From Aliihoeflea sp. 2WW (GTDB lineage Bacteria; Pseudomonadota; Alphaproteobacteria; Rhizobiales; Rhizobiaceae), in NCBI RefSeq assembly GCF_000497755.1, contig NZ_AYOD01000008.1, positions 124,001 to 188,000 of the forward strand: a stretch of DNA of 64,000 nucleotides. The letters are read 5' to 3'. This document shows, one piece after another, positions 43,677 to 52,079 of this stretch. The position numbers and the translations under genes are program-made. The notes below the pieces were generated by a model that did no database searches, was not told the DNA's origin, and was given only the letters and a program-made list of their open reading frames with translations. How positions within the stretch are numbered: the stretch's first letter is position 1; each line of letters opens with the position of its first letter.

Positions 43677-44165
43677 ATGTCCGCCAATCGACTGAAGGAC
43701 ATTCTGCTTCTCGTCGGCCAGCTCAACTATACGTGGACGAATACCGAGAGCCTTCTCATCCACATGATCGCGGGCCTTGCCAAGGTCGACAAGGAAACCG
43801 CGATCATCATCTTCCTGACCTTGAACACGACGCGCGCGCGCACCGATCTCGTCGAGCGGCTCGCCAAGATGCACGCAACGCCGGCCGATTGCCGCAAGGA
43901 CGTGCTCGACGCCACCCGCCGGCTATCGGCCGAGGCCCGGCTCCGCAACAAGTACAATCACTGCATCTATTCGTTCGACGAGGAAGGCGCGCCGTCGATG
44001 ACCCAGCTCATGCGGATCGTCGACGGCAAGGACGAGGTGCGCTACGGCAAGGCCGAGATTCTCGACGATGCCGAATTGCAGCGCATTTCGGACAGCATCG
44101 CCTCGCTCACCAACATAAACCGCGATATCTGGCGGATCACCGACCGCTACAGTTTCCCGACCTGA
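43677..44165 (+). CDS. Conserved-looking hypothetical helical protein, co-transcribed with luxR
   Basis: A 162-residue cytoplasmic protein, mainly helical by composition, with no recognised domain. It starts at ATG 43677, four bases after the luxR stop, without a good ribosome site of its own, so it is probably coupled to luxR. Features seen: LVGQLNYTWTNTESLLIHMI near the start, then a mixed-charge helix ATRRLSAEARLRNKYNHCIY, and a moderately acidic C-terminal half. The pattern resembles small proteins annotated as hypothetical in Hyphomicrobiales. No function is proposed. Confidence 0.75.
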   Translation: MSANRLKDILLLVGQLNYTWTNTESLLIHMIAGLAKVDKETAIIIFLTLNTTRARTDLVERLAKMHATPADCRKDVLDATRRLSAEARLRNKYNHCIYSFDEEGAPSMTQLMRIVDGKDEVRYGKAEILDDAELQRISDSIASLTNINRDIWRITDRYSFPT

Positions 44166-44198
44166 CCCGCGCGGATCGATCGTCCAGGAGCTGCTGCG

Positions 44199-44810
44199 TC
44201 AGGCGCCGGCGGCGACGATGCGCTCCCACTTGCCGTGGGTCGTCTGCGACTGCCGGGCGAAGAAATTGTAGCGCACGCTGGTCCAGTCGCGCAGGGCGTC
44301 GGTTCGGTTGTCGAGGATGATGTCGCCGCGGTCCGTGCTGGCCGTGAGAACGACATGCCCCTCCCCGCCCACGGTGACGACCGTCAGCAGCAAGGTCGAG
44401 GCGGGCCAGCCGCGCTTCATAAGTTCCTTTTTCTTCAGGATCGCGAAATCCTCGCAGTCGCCGGCGGTGCTGGGAACGCCCCAGATATCTTCCTGGCCGT
44501 GCTTTTCCATATCGCTGACTTCGCGAATCTGCCGGTTCACCAGCAGATTGACCTCGCGCAATTCCCGCTGGCGGGCGGGTGTCATCATCATCTTGCGCAT
44601 ATTGCCCGTCGACGCGCACAAATCGGGCCGTTCGGCGCAGAACGCGTAAAAGGCCGGCGGGGCGAAGGCAGGGCCGGAGCCGGCCATGAGTTGCGGCTCG
44701 GCCGCGAAGGCAACCGGCGCAATGGCAGCGGTGGAGGAGATCGACGCCGTCGTCTGCGTGCAGGAGGCAACCGCGACTGCCAGGAAAGGTAGAACGAGCA
44801 CTCTCAGCAT
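44199..44810 (-). CDS. LapG-like transglutaminase-fold cysteine protease (BTLCP) with lipobox
   Basis: A 203-residue exported protease of the bacterial transglutaminase-like family. The catalytic triad is visible: Cys119 in AGDCEDFAILKKKELMKRGW, His152 in GGEGHVVL and Asp167 in LDNRTD. The N-terminus is a lipoprotein-type signal (MLRVLVLPFLAVAVASC) with lipobox VASC, so the mature protein is probably anchored by Cys17. Characterised LapG is a soluble periplasmic enzyme that clips a giant adhesin to release biofilms, under control of LapD and c-di-GMP. No LapD is in this window. Its location beside a type I secretion system suggests a similar task. The start has GGAGAAT upstream. Confidence 0.88.
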   Translation of the reverse strand: MLRVLVLPFLAVAVASCTQTTASISSTAAIAPVAFAAEPQLMAGSGPAFAPPAFYAFCAERPDLCASTGNMRKMMMTPARQRELREVNLLVNRQIREVSDMEKHGQEDIWGVPSTAGDCEDFAILKKKELMKRGWPASTLLLTVVTVGGEGHVVLTASTDRGDIILDNRTDALRDWTSVRYNFFARQSQTTHGKWERIVAAGA

Positions 44811-44971
44811 GACGAATATTCTCCGATGCCAATCGTACTATTTAGGCCAAAGTCGTTAATCAATAGTTAATACGTCCAGGTTCACAGGTTTAAAGCAGGT
44901 GTCATACTTCGCTTGACTTGGGGGCAAAGTAACAGTCAGCCCCAGAATCCCCATCGACGGGAGGGGCGGAG

Positions 44972-45791
44972 ATGTTGCGTAAAAGAACTCTTGCACTCAC
45001 ACAGACAATCGCAGTCGGCGCTGCCGCCTTGGTCGGCGGTTCTGCTGCGGCCACTGCTCAGGAAGCGCGCCCGATTTTGTCCGCGGCTATCTGTCAGCCG
45101 ATGACCGAGGCAAACTACGTGCTGTGCTGCATCGCTGCAAATCGCGATTCGTTACTGACGCGCGCCCAACGCGAGCAATGCCCGCCTCTGACCACCGCGC
45201 TGATCCGCTCGGTGCTGAGCAACGAAGGCGCGGGCTTCCCGGTTGGCTTCGCGCCCGGTGAAGGCAGCGGCGGCTCGGGCGGCTCTGGTGGTGGCTCAGG
45301 CGGCGGCTCCGGCGGTGGCGGTGGTTCCGGTGGTGGCGGCTCTGGCGGTGGTGGCTCTGGTGGCGGCGGCTCCGGTGGGGGTGGCTCCGGCGGTGGTGGC
45401 TCTGGTGGCGGCGGCTCTGGTGGCGGTGGTTCCGGCGGCGGTGGCTCTGGTGGCGGTGGCTCTGGCGGCGGTGGCGGCTCTGGCGGAGGTGGTTCCGGTG
45501 GTGGCGGTTCAGGCGGCGGCTCCGGTGGTGGTGGCGGCTCCGTGGCGGCTCCGGTGGTGGTCCGGTGGTGGTGGCGGCTCCGGTGGTGGCGGTGGCTCCG
45601 CCGGTGGTAGCGACGCCGGTGGTGGTTCAGGCGGAAGCGGCGGTGACGGCGGAAGTGGCGGCGATGCTGGCAGCGGTGACGGCGGCGGCGATGGTGGTGG
45701 CGGAGCAGGCGGCGGCGACGGCGGAAGCGGTGGTGACGGCGGCGGCGGCGGTGCGGGTGGCAGTGGTGGTGCCGGCGGTGCCGGTGGCTGA
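44972..45791 (+). CDS. Exported protein with Cys-containing head and (Gly4Ser)n tract; reading frame interrupted in the repeat
   Basis: Starts at ATG 44972 (after GGAGGGGCGGAG). It has a Sec signal (MLRKRTLALTQTIAVGAAAL, then TAQ near residue 30). The head of about 65 residues has four Cys (AAICQP, VLCCIAA, REQCPP). From residue about 95 it is a repeat of Gly4Ser units, about a dozen copies. In the strict frame it changes at 45541 into an Arg/Trp-rich tail ending at 45610. Restoring one G near 45547 and one C near 45565 would let it continue in Gly/Ser/Asp-rich sequence to TGA 45789-45791 (about 273 aa). Single-base losses in a repeat are common assembly errors, but slipped-strand variation is also possible. 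Confidence 0.7.
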
Positions 45792-45881
45792 AAACGCATG
45801 ACCTGACCGGACGAATTTTTTCAGTATGCTGGAGGCGCCGGGCGTGGATCGTTCGGCGCCTCCTCGCGTTTCGGAACGGAC

Positions 45882-47297
45882 ATGCCATTTCCTGAAGCCT
45901 ATCGCCCCTCCACCGCGCACGCCGACCTTGGCGCCGAGTTCTTCGACGAGGTTGCTGCCGCAAAGTTTCCGGACCACGTCGTCCGGTATCGCAATCAGGA
46001 CTGGGCACGCCGCGTCGGACTGGATGGCTTGTCGAACCCCGATTGGGCCGATCATTTCGGACGTTTCGCGCCTTTACCCGGCAGTTTTCCCGAGCCTCTG
46101 GCGCTGCGATACCACGGCCACCAGTTCCGCTCGTACAACCCGGATCTGGGCGACGGCCGGGGCTTTCTCTTCGCCCAGCTCCACGACGATACCGGCCGCC
46201 TTCTCGATCTTGGCACGAAAGGTTCCGGGACGACGCCCTGGTCGCGCGGCGGCGACGGGCGGCTGACGCTCAAGGGCGGAGTGCGCGAGGTTCTGGCGAC
46301 GGAGATGCTGGAAGCGCTCGGCGTCGACACGTCGAAGAGCTTCAGCCTCATCGAAACCGGCGAGGCGCTGGCGCGAAACGACGAGCCCTCGCCCACGCGC
46401 TCGGCCGTCCTGGTGCGGCTCAGCCACTCGCACATTCGGATCGGCACGTTCCAGCGGCTGCGCTTCCTCGACAAGACCGAGGAAATTTCCCGGCTCATCG
46501 ATCATTCGATTTCGCATTACCTGCACGAGGTCGGCGCCAGGCTCGATCCGGGCCGTGCGCTGGCCTTTCTCGACGCGGTCGGCCGCCGGTTGGCGAAGAC
46601 GACCGCCGCCTGGATGGTCGCGGGTTTCGTCCATGGCGTCCTCAACACCGACAACATCAACATCACCGGCGAAAGCTTCGACTACGGTCCGTGGCGATTC
46701 CTGCCAACGCTCGATCCCGCCTTCACCGCCGCCTATTTCGACCAGACCGGCCTTTACGCCTTCGGCCGCCAGCCCGACACGATGTTCTGGAACCTCACGC
46801 GGCTGGCCGAATGCCTGCTCGACTTCGCGCCGCAGACCGATCTGGAGATAGTCCTGCGGGCCTTCCCGGCGCTCGTGCAGGAAGAATTCCGCAGCGCCTT
46901 TCTCAAACGCCTCGGCGTGACGAGCGCCGGGCTCGAGGCGGACAACCAGCTCGTCGCCGCCGGCTGGCGCTTTCTCGCCGTCTCGCAAATGCCCTTCGAG
47001 CGCTTTTTCTTCGACATGTTCGGCGGATTGCGGTCGGGGCGCACGCTGCCCGGGGGCGAACCTTATTCCGGCGAGGCATTCGACACGTTCCGGCAGGCAT
47101 TCGAGCCGTTTTCCGCGCAGGCCGGGCTCGATTTCGCTCATCCCTATTTCAAGCGCTCCCAGCCCTGCACGATGCTGATCGACGACGTGGAAGCGATCTG
47201 GGCTCCCATCGCCGAAGCCGACGACTGGTCGGCATTCGCGACGAAGATCGCCGATATCCGCCAGATGGGCGATGCGCTCCAGTTGAGACTTCGCTGA
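45882..47297 (+). CDS. selO: Protein adenylyltransferase SelO (YdiU family)
   Basis: A pseudokinase-fold enzyme of 471 aa that transfers AMP to Ser, Thr or Tyr of target proteins in redox stress. Visible are the ATP-binding GTKGSGTTPWSRGGDGRLTL (residues about 108-127), the helix GGVREVLATEMLEALGV, and the active-site region HGVLNTDNINITGESFDYGP with catalytic Asn/Asp. The usual YdiU opening (FPEPLALRYHGHQF, then YNPDLGDGRG) is intact. Bacterial SelO lacks the C-terminal selenocysteine of the animal form, as here. It stands alone, 90 bases after the Gly-rich gene. Confidence 0.94.
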   Translation: MPFPEAYRPSTAHADLGAEFFDEVAAAKFPDHVVRYRNQDWARRVGLDGLSNPDWADHFGRFAPLPGSFPEPLALRYHGHQFRSYNPDLGDGRGFLFAQLHDDTGRLLDLGTKGSGTTPWSRGGDGRLTLKGGVREVLATEMLEALGVDTSKSFSLIETGEALARNDEPSPTRSAVLVRLSHSHIRIGTFQRLRFLDKTEEISRLIDHSISHYLHEVGARLDPGRALAFLDAVGRRLAKTTAAWMVAGFVHGVLNTDNINITGESFDYGPWRFLPTLDPAFTAAYFDQTGLYAFGRQPDTMFWNLTRLAECLLDFAPQTDLEIVLRAFPALVQEEFRSAFLKRLGVTSAGLEADNQLVAAGWRFLAVSQMPFERFFFDMFGGLRSGRTLPGGEPYSGEAFDTFRQAFEPFSAQAGLDFAHPYFKRSQPCTMLIDDVEAIWAPIAEADDWSAFATKIADIRQMGDALQLRLR

Positions 47298-47428
47298 AGG
47301 TCAGTTGGAGACGGTCAAATCGGGGCAGACGGATGCCTCCCGTATCAATTTGGCACATGGCGGCTGGCCGGACGGGCGTTTGTCGTCGGCACGCCGCTTG
47401 CAGAGCTTCTCCCAACGGGAGAACGCTC

Positions 47429-47644
47429 ATGTGGATTCAACTTACCGAAGTCAACGGACAGCCGATCGCTCTCAACACCGAGCATGTCGCGAGCGTTCAG
47501 GCCTATGGCGAGCGCACCAAGATCACGCATGTCGGCGGACAGGCCATCGTCGCCGAGAAGGTCGATCTGGTGCTGGCCGCTCTCGGGCTGCGGCCCCTCG
47601 AAATGGACGATCGCCGCGATCCGGACCAACCGCTTCACTCATAA
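47429..47644 (+). CDS. Small FlbD-like protein
   Basis: A 71-residue protein. The start MWIQLTEVNGQPIALNTEHV followed by a Tyr/Lys-Thr-x-Ile strand (ERTKITHVGGQAIVAEKVD) matches the pattern of the short FlbD/SwrD family (flagellar gene clusters), though no flagellar gene is near. ATG 47429 follows CGGGAGAAC. Its end overlaps the convergent sugar-isomerase gene by six bases. The family link is by eye; it could simply be a conserved hypothetical. Confidence 0.65.
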   Translation: MWIQLTEVNGQPIALNTEHVASVQAYGERTKITHVGGQAIVAEKVDLVLAALGLRPLEMDDRRDPDQPLHS

Positions 47645-48412
47645 ATTGTCGCGCCATGTCAGCGATGCGGCAGTCGTGCCGGTCGGCCGGTATTCGGCAC
47701 CGACCCAGCCCGAATAGCCCGACGCATCGATGGCTGCGAACAAAGAGCGGTGGTTGATTTCACCGGTTCCCGGTTCGTGACGGCCGGGCGTATCGGCGAA
47801 CTGCACATGGGCAATTCGCGGCAAGGCCGCGCGGAACCCTCCGATGAGGTCGCCCTCGACGATCTGCCGGTGATAGAAGTCGAACTGAACCGCAAGGTTC
47901 CGGCGCGACGCGGCGTCGATCGCATCGATCGCGTCGGCGGTGCGCTGAACGAGGTAGCGCGGCACGTCGCGTCCGTTGCAAGGCTCCGCCATCACCGTAA
48001 CGCCAAGCGGGGCGAAGCGGTCGGCGGCGAGTTGGAGGTTGCCGACCAAGGTTGCAAAGGCTGCATCCCGCGCCACGCCTTCCGACACGCGCCCGGACAG
48101 AACGTTCACGCGTTTCACGCCGAGAACGAACGCATAGTCGGCGGCCTCTTCGACTGCGCGCGCAAATGCTTTCTCGCGGCCCGGCACACAGGCCAAACCA
48201 TCGCCGCCAGACGTGAGGTCGCCGGCGGGCACGTTGATCAGCACGATCTCGACACCGGCGCGACGCGCGGCCTTTGCCAACGCATCGGCAGGGAAATCAT
48301 ACGGAAACTGGATGTCCACGCCTGCAAAGCCCAGATCCGCTGCCGCCTGGAACCGATCCAGGAATGCGAATTCGTGGAGCATCATGGAAACGTTGATCGA
48401 AAAGCGCGGCAT
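47639..48412 (-). CDS. Hydroxypyruvate-isomerase-like TIM-barrel enzyme (AP endonuclease 2 family)
   Basis: A 257-residue enzyme of the Hyi/OtnI group, which isomerises hydroxypyruvate or 2-oxo-tetronates. Metal and substrate motifs are seen: MLHEFAFLDRFQAAADLGFA, then VMAEPCNGRDVPRYLVQRTA with the first metal Glu, LAVQFDFYHRQIVEGDLIGG with Asp and His, and VQFADTPGRHEPGTGEINHR. The last gene of the catabolic operon, 13 bases behind the SDR gene. It fits a pathway where a hydroxy acid is dehydrated, oxidised or isomerised. The product cannot be named more precisely. The start ATG at 48412 is chosen by family N-terminus (MPRFSINVSMM). Confidence 0.87.
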   Translation of the reverse strand: MPRFSINVSMMLHEFAFLDRFQAAADLGFAGVDIQFPYDFPADALAKAARRAGVEIVLINVPAGDLTSGGDGLACVPGREKAFARAVEEAADYAFVLGVKRVNVLSGRVSEGVARDAAFATLVGNLQLAADRFAPLGVTVMAEPCNGRDVPRYLVQRTADAIDAIDAASRRNLAVQFDFYHRQIVEGDLIGGFRAALPRIAHVQFADTPGRHEPGTGEINHRSLFAAIDASGYSGWVGAEYRPTGTTAASLTWRDNL

Positions 48413-48425
48413 CGGTCGCGTCCGG

Positions 48426-49172
48426 CTACTGGAAGCCGCCATCGACACCGATGAACTGACCGGTGATCGACCGCGCGGCGTCTGAGGCGAGGAACAGGAT
48501 CGTCGCCGCGATCTCCTCGGGCTCGATGAAGGATCGCGTCGCCTGGCGGCCGAGATAGTGCGCCTCGGCATCCTTCACATCCATCGCGTTCGCGCGCGCA
48601 TATTCGGACACGACGCTTTCGATCCGCTCGCCGCGCACCGACGCCGGCAATATCGCATTGACGCGGATGCCCATCTGGCCGACCTCATGGGCCAGCGAGC
48701 CGGTGAACCCGAGCACCGCCCATTTGGTAGCCGCGTAGACCGCGCGGTTCGGATAGGCGATCTTCGCCGCGACCGAGGCCATGTTGACGATCACGCCGCT
48801 CTTCTGCGCGATCATGCCCGGCAGCACCGCGCGCGCGGCGACGAAATGGCTGGTGATGTTGATGTCGACCGCGCGCTTCCATTCGTCCACCGGCGTCTCC
48901 ACGACCGGCAGGGTCGGCCCCGCGACGCCGGCATTGTTGACGAGGAGATCGACGGTCGCAAAGCGCGCGAACAGCGTTTCGATTGCAGCAGCATCGCCCA
49001 TGTCGCAGGCATGGAATGTGGCGCCGGTTCCGGCAGCGGTCTCCTCGCCGGCCTGCAAATTGACGTCGGTGATCGCGACATCGTACCCGGCCTTGACCAG
49101 TTCCCGCGCCACGACGGCGCCGATGCCGGAGCCGCCGGCGGTGACGACGGCGAATTTGCGTTTGTCGTTCAT
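48426..49172 (-). CDS. Short-chain dehydrogenase/reductase
   Basis: A 248-residue NAD(P)-dependent oxidoreductase. The dinucleotide site TAGGSGIGAVVARELVKAGY lies at residues 9-28, NNAG at about 85, and the catalytic Ser/Tyr/Lys set includes NMASVAAKIAYPNRAVYAAT with the YxxxK at YAATK. The acidic residue after strand two (AITDVNL) points to NAD rather than NADP. It starts one base after the TRAP permease stop. In this operon it may oxidise a hydroxy acid or sugar-acid intermediate. Confidence 0.92.
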   Translation of the reverse strand: MNDKRKFAVVTAGGSGIGAVVARELVKAGYDVAITDVNLQAGEETAAGTGATFHACDMGDAAAIETLFARFATVDLLVNNAGVAGPTLPVVETPVDEWKRAVDINITSHFVAARAVLPGMIAQKSGVIVNMASVAAKIAYPNRAVYAATKWAVLGFTGSLAHEVGQMGIRVNAILPASVRGERIESVVSEYARANAMDVKDAEAHYLGRQATRSFIEPEEIAATILFLASDAARSITGQFIGVDGGFQ

Positions 49173-49173
49173 A

Positions 49174-50475
49174 TCATCTCGCAAGCTGGGGAAGGATCAG
49201 GATGATGGCCGGAAACGCGATCATCAGCGCAAGGCGCAATATGTCCGCCGCGACGAAAGGCATGATGCCCCGATAGATCTTGCCGAGGCTGATATTGCCG
49301 ATCGTGCTCTTCAAAATGAAGAGGTTCAGGCCGACCGGCGGCGTGATCAGCGACAGTTCCGTCACCATTACCACGATGATGCCGAACCAGATCGGGTCGT
49401 AGCCGAGCGACATGACCAGCGGAAAGAAGATCGGCACCGTCAGCAGCACCATCGAAAGCGACTCGAGGAAGCAGCCGAGCACGATATAGATGGCCATCAG
49501 AAAAATGATCACGCCGAGCGGCGACAGGCCATAGCCGGCGACGAGTTGCTGCAAGGCCGAGGGCAGGCCCGCCAGATTGACGAAATTTGAAAAGAGAAGC
49601 GCACCGACAAGCAGGATGAACAGGATCGCGGTCATCCGCGCGGTCGCGACGACGCATTCCAGGAATATGGCCGGCGTCAGCACGCGCCGCCACAGACAGA
49701 ACAGGAATGCGCCGAAAGCGCCGACGCCTGCCGCCTCCGTCGGCGTGAAGACGCCCAGATAGATGCCCCCGATGATGAGGATGAACAGCAGCAGGATCGG
49801 CCCGACCGAGGTCAGCCGCGCAAAGCGCTCGCGCATGGCAACGCGTTCGGTGCGCGGGCCTGCCTCGGGCCTGAGGCGCGTCACGACCATGATCGTGCCG
49901 ATGTAGAAGAGCACCGCGACGAAGCCGGGCAGAACGCCCGCGATGAAGAGGAGCCCGATATCCGTCCCGGTCATGATGCCGTAGAGCACCAGGATGACCG
50001 AAGGCGGAATGAGGATGCCGAGCGTTCCGCCGGCTGCGATGGAGCCCGAGGCCAGTTCGTCGGAATAGCCGTAGCGGCGCATCGAGGGCATCGAGACGCG
50101 CCCCATCGTGGCCGCGGTCGCGAGAGACGAGCCCGAAACGGCGGCAAATCCGGCGCAGGCGACGATCGTCGCCATTGCCAGCCCGCCGCGCCTGTGGCCC
50201 AGAAAGCCATGGCACGCATGGTAGAGATCGCGCGACATTCCGGCACGATCGACCAGCATGCCCATCAGGACGAACATCGGCACGACCGACAATTCGTATC
50301 GCATCGTATCGGAAACCGGCACCTGGCCGAGCATTCCCAGCGCCGGCGTCCAGCCGACGACGGCAACGATGCCCGCCGCGCCGACGAGGATCATCGCGAA
50401 GGCGAGCGGCATTCCCGCCATCATCAGGCCGAGGAGGCTCGCAAAACCGATCAGCGACGTTTCCCAGACACCCAT
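49174..50475 (-). CDS. dctM: TRAP transporter large permease (DctM)
   Basis: A 433-residue membrane protein of the DctM family with 12-13 hydrophobic segments. Signatures are GMPLAFAMILVGAAGIVAVV, SGSSLATAATMGRVSMPSMR with the YGYSDELASGSIAAGGTLGI that follows, and TPPVGLNLFILKSTIGNISL near the C-terminus. It imports a dicarboxylate-type organic acid together with Na+, and needs DctQ and DctP, encoded immediately upstream. Complete. Confidence 0.94.
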   Translation of the reverse strand: MGVWETSLIGFASLLGLMMAGMPLAFAMILVGAAGIVAVVGWTPALGMLGQVPVSDTMRYELSVVPMFVLMGMLVDRAGMSRDLYHACHGFLGHRRGGLAMATIVACAGFAAVSGSSLATAATMGRVSMPSMRRYGYSDELASGSIAAGGTLGILIPPSVILVLYGIMTGTDIGLLFIAGVLPGFVAVLFYIGTIMVVTRLRPEAGPRTERVAMRERFARLTSVGPILLLFILIIGGIYLGVFTPTEAAGVGAFGAFLFCLWRRVLTPAIFLECVVATARMTAILFILLVGALLFSNFVNLAGLPSALQQLVAGYGLSPLGVIIFLMAIYIVLGCFLESLSMVLLTVPIFFPLVMSLGYDPIWFGIIVVMVTELSLITPPVGLNLFILKSTIGNISLGKIYRGIMPFVAADILRLALMIAFPAIILILPQLAR

Positions 50476-50487
50476 ATTCCGCCGCCG

Positions 50488-51012
50488 TTATTCGATGGAA
50501 CTGTTGGCGGCCGGCAGCAATTGCCTGCCGCGCGCAGCATTGATCAGGAAGGCGATGCCTGCCAGCACGACCAGCGCCGCCATGACCTGCGCGAGCAGCC
50601 CGAGCGGCACGCGCAGTTCCAGCGTCTGGTCGCCCGTGCGCCAGAGCCGCGCGCCATAGACCCACATGCGCCACCCCATGGCAAAGCAGATCGCCGCACA
50701 GACGATTTCGAACAGCCGTACACCGAAGTCCTGCGCCTTTTGCGACATGCGTTCGACGAGGATCGAGATCGTGATGTTTTCACGCGCCGCAGTCGCAAGC
50801 GGCAAGCCCGCGAAGATAATCAGCCCCATCAGTATTTCCGTCACTTCGAAGGCGGCGAAGAGGGGCCGGCCGAAGAAGTAGCGGCCGATGACATCGAAGG
50901 TGGTGATGAACATCATCGCGGCGACCATGATGCCGGCCGCGACGGAGAATCCCCGAAAGACCCAGGCGACCGGGCCGCGTGCCGCCTGGTCGCCTGGGTG
51001 TTCTTCGCTCAC
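50488..51012 (-). CDS. dctQ: TRAP transporter small permease (DctQ)
   Basis: A 174-residue membrane protein with four hydrophobic segments; motif MMFITTFDVIGRYFFGRPLF near residue 36 with the conserved Arg-Tyr-Phe-Phe of DctQ, and ATAARENITISILVERMSQK. It overlaps dctP by four bases and lies 12 bases ahead of dctM. It binds DctM as part of the membrane domain. Confidence 0.92.
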   Translation of the reverse strand: MSEEHPGDQAARGPVAWVFRGFSVAAGIMVAAMMFITTFDVIGRYFFGRPLFAAFEVTEILMGLIIFAGLPLATAARENITISILVERMSQKAQDFGVRLFEIVCAAICFAMGWRMWVYGARLWRTGDQTLELRVPLGLLAQVMAALVVLAGIAFLINAARGRQLLPAANSSIE

Positions 51013-52061
51013 GGTACGTTGACCACCTTTTCGGCCTTGTACGCTTCGGCCTGTGCGCGGGCGTATTCAAGGATTTCCTCCGCCGGCAGGCCCTTGGCAT
51101 TGGCGGCCTCGATCCAGCGCTCCTCCAGCACGGCAAGGCGCGACTTCACTTCCTCGACGTCGGCCTCGGGAATCTCGTTCCAGACCATGTCGTTGGCGTC
51201 GAGCGCGGCACGGCCGAGCGTGTCGCCATTGGTCCAGGCCCAGCCTGCCAGCGTCGCGATCGCCATGCCCGAATGTTTCTCGACCGCCGCCTTCTCCTCG
51301 TCCGACAGGCCGTCCCATGTCGCCTGGTTGAAAGCGAGCCAGAACGTATCGGTATAGAGGCCTCCGGGAATGCGCGTCGAGCTTGCCACCGAAGGCGTGA
51401 TCTTGAAGAACTCGATGGATTCGGTCGGGAAGGTGATGCCGTCGGCGACGCCGCGCGACATGGCCTGCTGCGCCTCGGTGGGCGGAAGCTGGACCGGCGT
51501 CGCGCCGAGCGTCTGCATGATCTCCCCGGTGACGTTGCCGCCGACGCGGATCTTCTTGCCGGCGAGTTCGGCGAGCGACGTCACTTCCTGCCCTTCGCGC
51601 ATGAAGATGTAGGGCTCGGAATGCACCCAAAGGCCGACGACCTTGGCGCCATCATGCTCGCCATAATCGGCGCCGTAGCGTTCATAGGTCGCCCACGCGG
51701 CGGCCGCACCCGCCCACGGATCGGGCGACATGAAGGGTAGGTCCATGATCTGCGTCATGGTGAAACGGCCAGGATTGTGGCCCGACACGCCGAACCCGAC
51801 ATCGATCGATCCGTCGAGCACCAGGTCGAAATAGGCCGGCGGACGGCCGAGCGCGGTTTCCATGACGTCGAACTGCAGCGAACCGTTGGTCTCGGCCTCG
51901 ATCGCCGCCGCCCAGGGTTCTACGATGCCCTTGATGATCAGATGGTGCATCGGCAGCCAGTTTCCGACGCGAATGGTCTTCGTCTCCTGCGCGAAACTCG
52001 CGCCGGTCGATCCCACGACCGCGATGGCCGCGGCCAGTGTCATGCTCTTCCAATGCAGCAT
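51009..52061 (-). CDS. dctP: TRAP transporter periplasmic binding protein (DctP family)
   Basis: A 350-residue substrate-binding protein with signal peptide (MLHWKSMTLAAAIAVVGSTG, cleavage near SFA-QE). The mature part carries the DctP features NWLPMHHLIIKGIVEPWAAA and LAGKKIRVGGNVTGEIMQTL (residues about 155-175), where the conserved Arg binds the substrate carboxylate, and GVADGITFPTESIEFFKITP. The ligand should therefore be an organic acid. It is preceded by the oxidoreductase gene with 18 bases between. Confidence 0.93.
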   Translation of the reverse strand: MLHWKSMTLAAAIAVVGSTGASFAQETKTIRVGNWLPMHHLIIKGIVEPWAAAIEAETNGSLQFDVMETALGRPPAYFDLVLDGSIDVGFGVSGHNPGRFTMTQIMDLPFMSPDPWAGAAAAWATYERYGADYGEHDGAKVVGLWVHSEPYIFMREGQEVTSLAELAGKKIRVGGNVTGEIMQTLGATPVQLPPTEAQQAMSRGVADGITFPTESIEFFKITPSVASSTRIPGGLYTDTFWLAFNQATWDGLSDEEKAAVEKHSGMAIATLAGWAWTNGDTLGRAALDANDMVWNEIPEADVEEVKSRLAVLEERWIEAANAKGLPAEEILEYARAQAEAYKAEKVVNVP

Positions 52062-52079
52062 ATCCGTTCCCCTTGGGCT

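Noticed and set aside
45270-45790. Dense tandem repeats that could suggest a CRISPR array
   Set aside because: The period is about 15 bases and encodes Gly4Ser units in one frame; there are no unique spacers.
47429-47644. Evidence for a flagellar gene cluster from the FlbD-like protein
   Set aside because: No flagellar gene is nearby; the similarity covers a short, simple strand pattern only.
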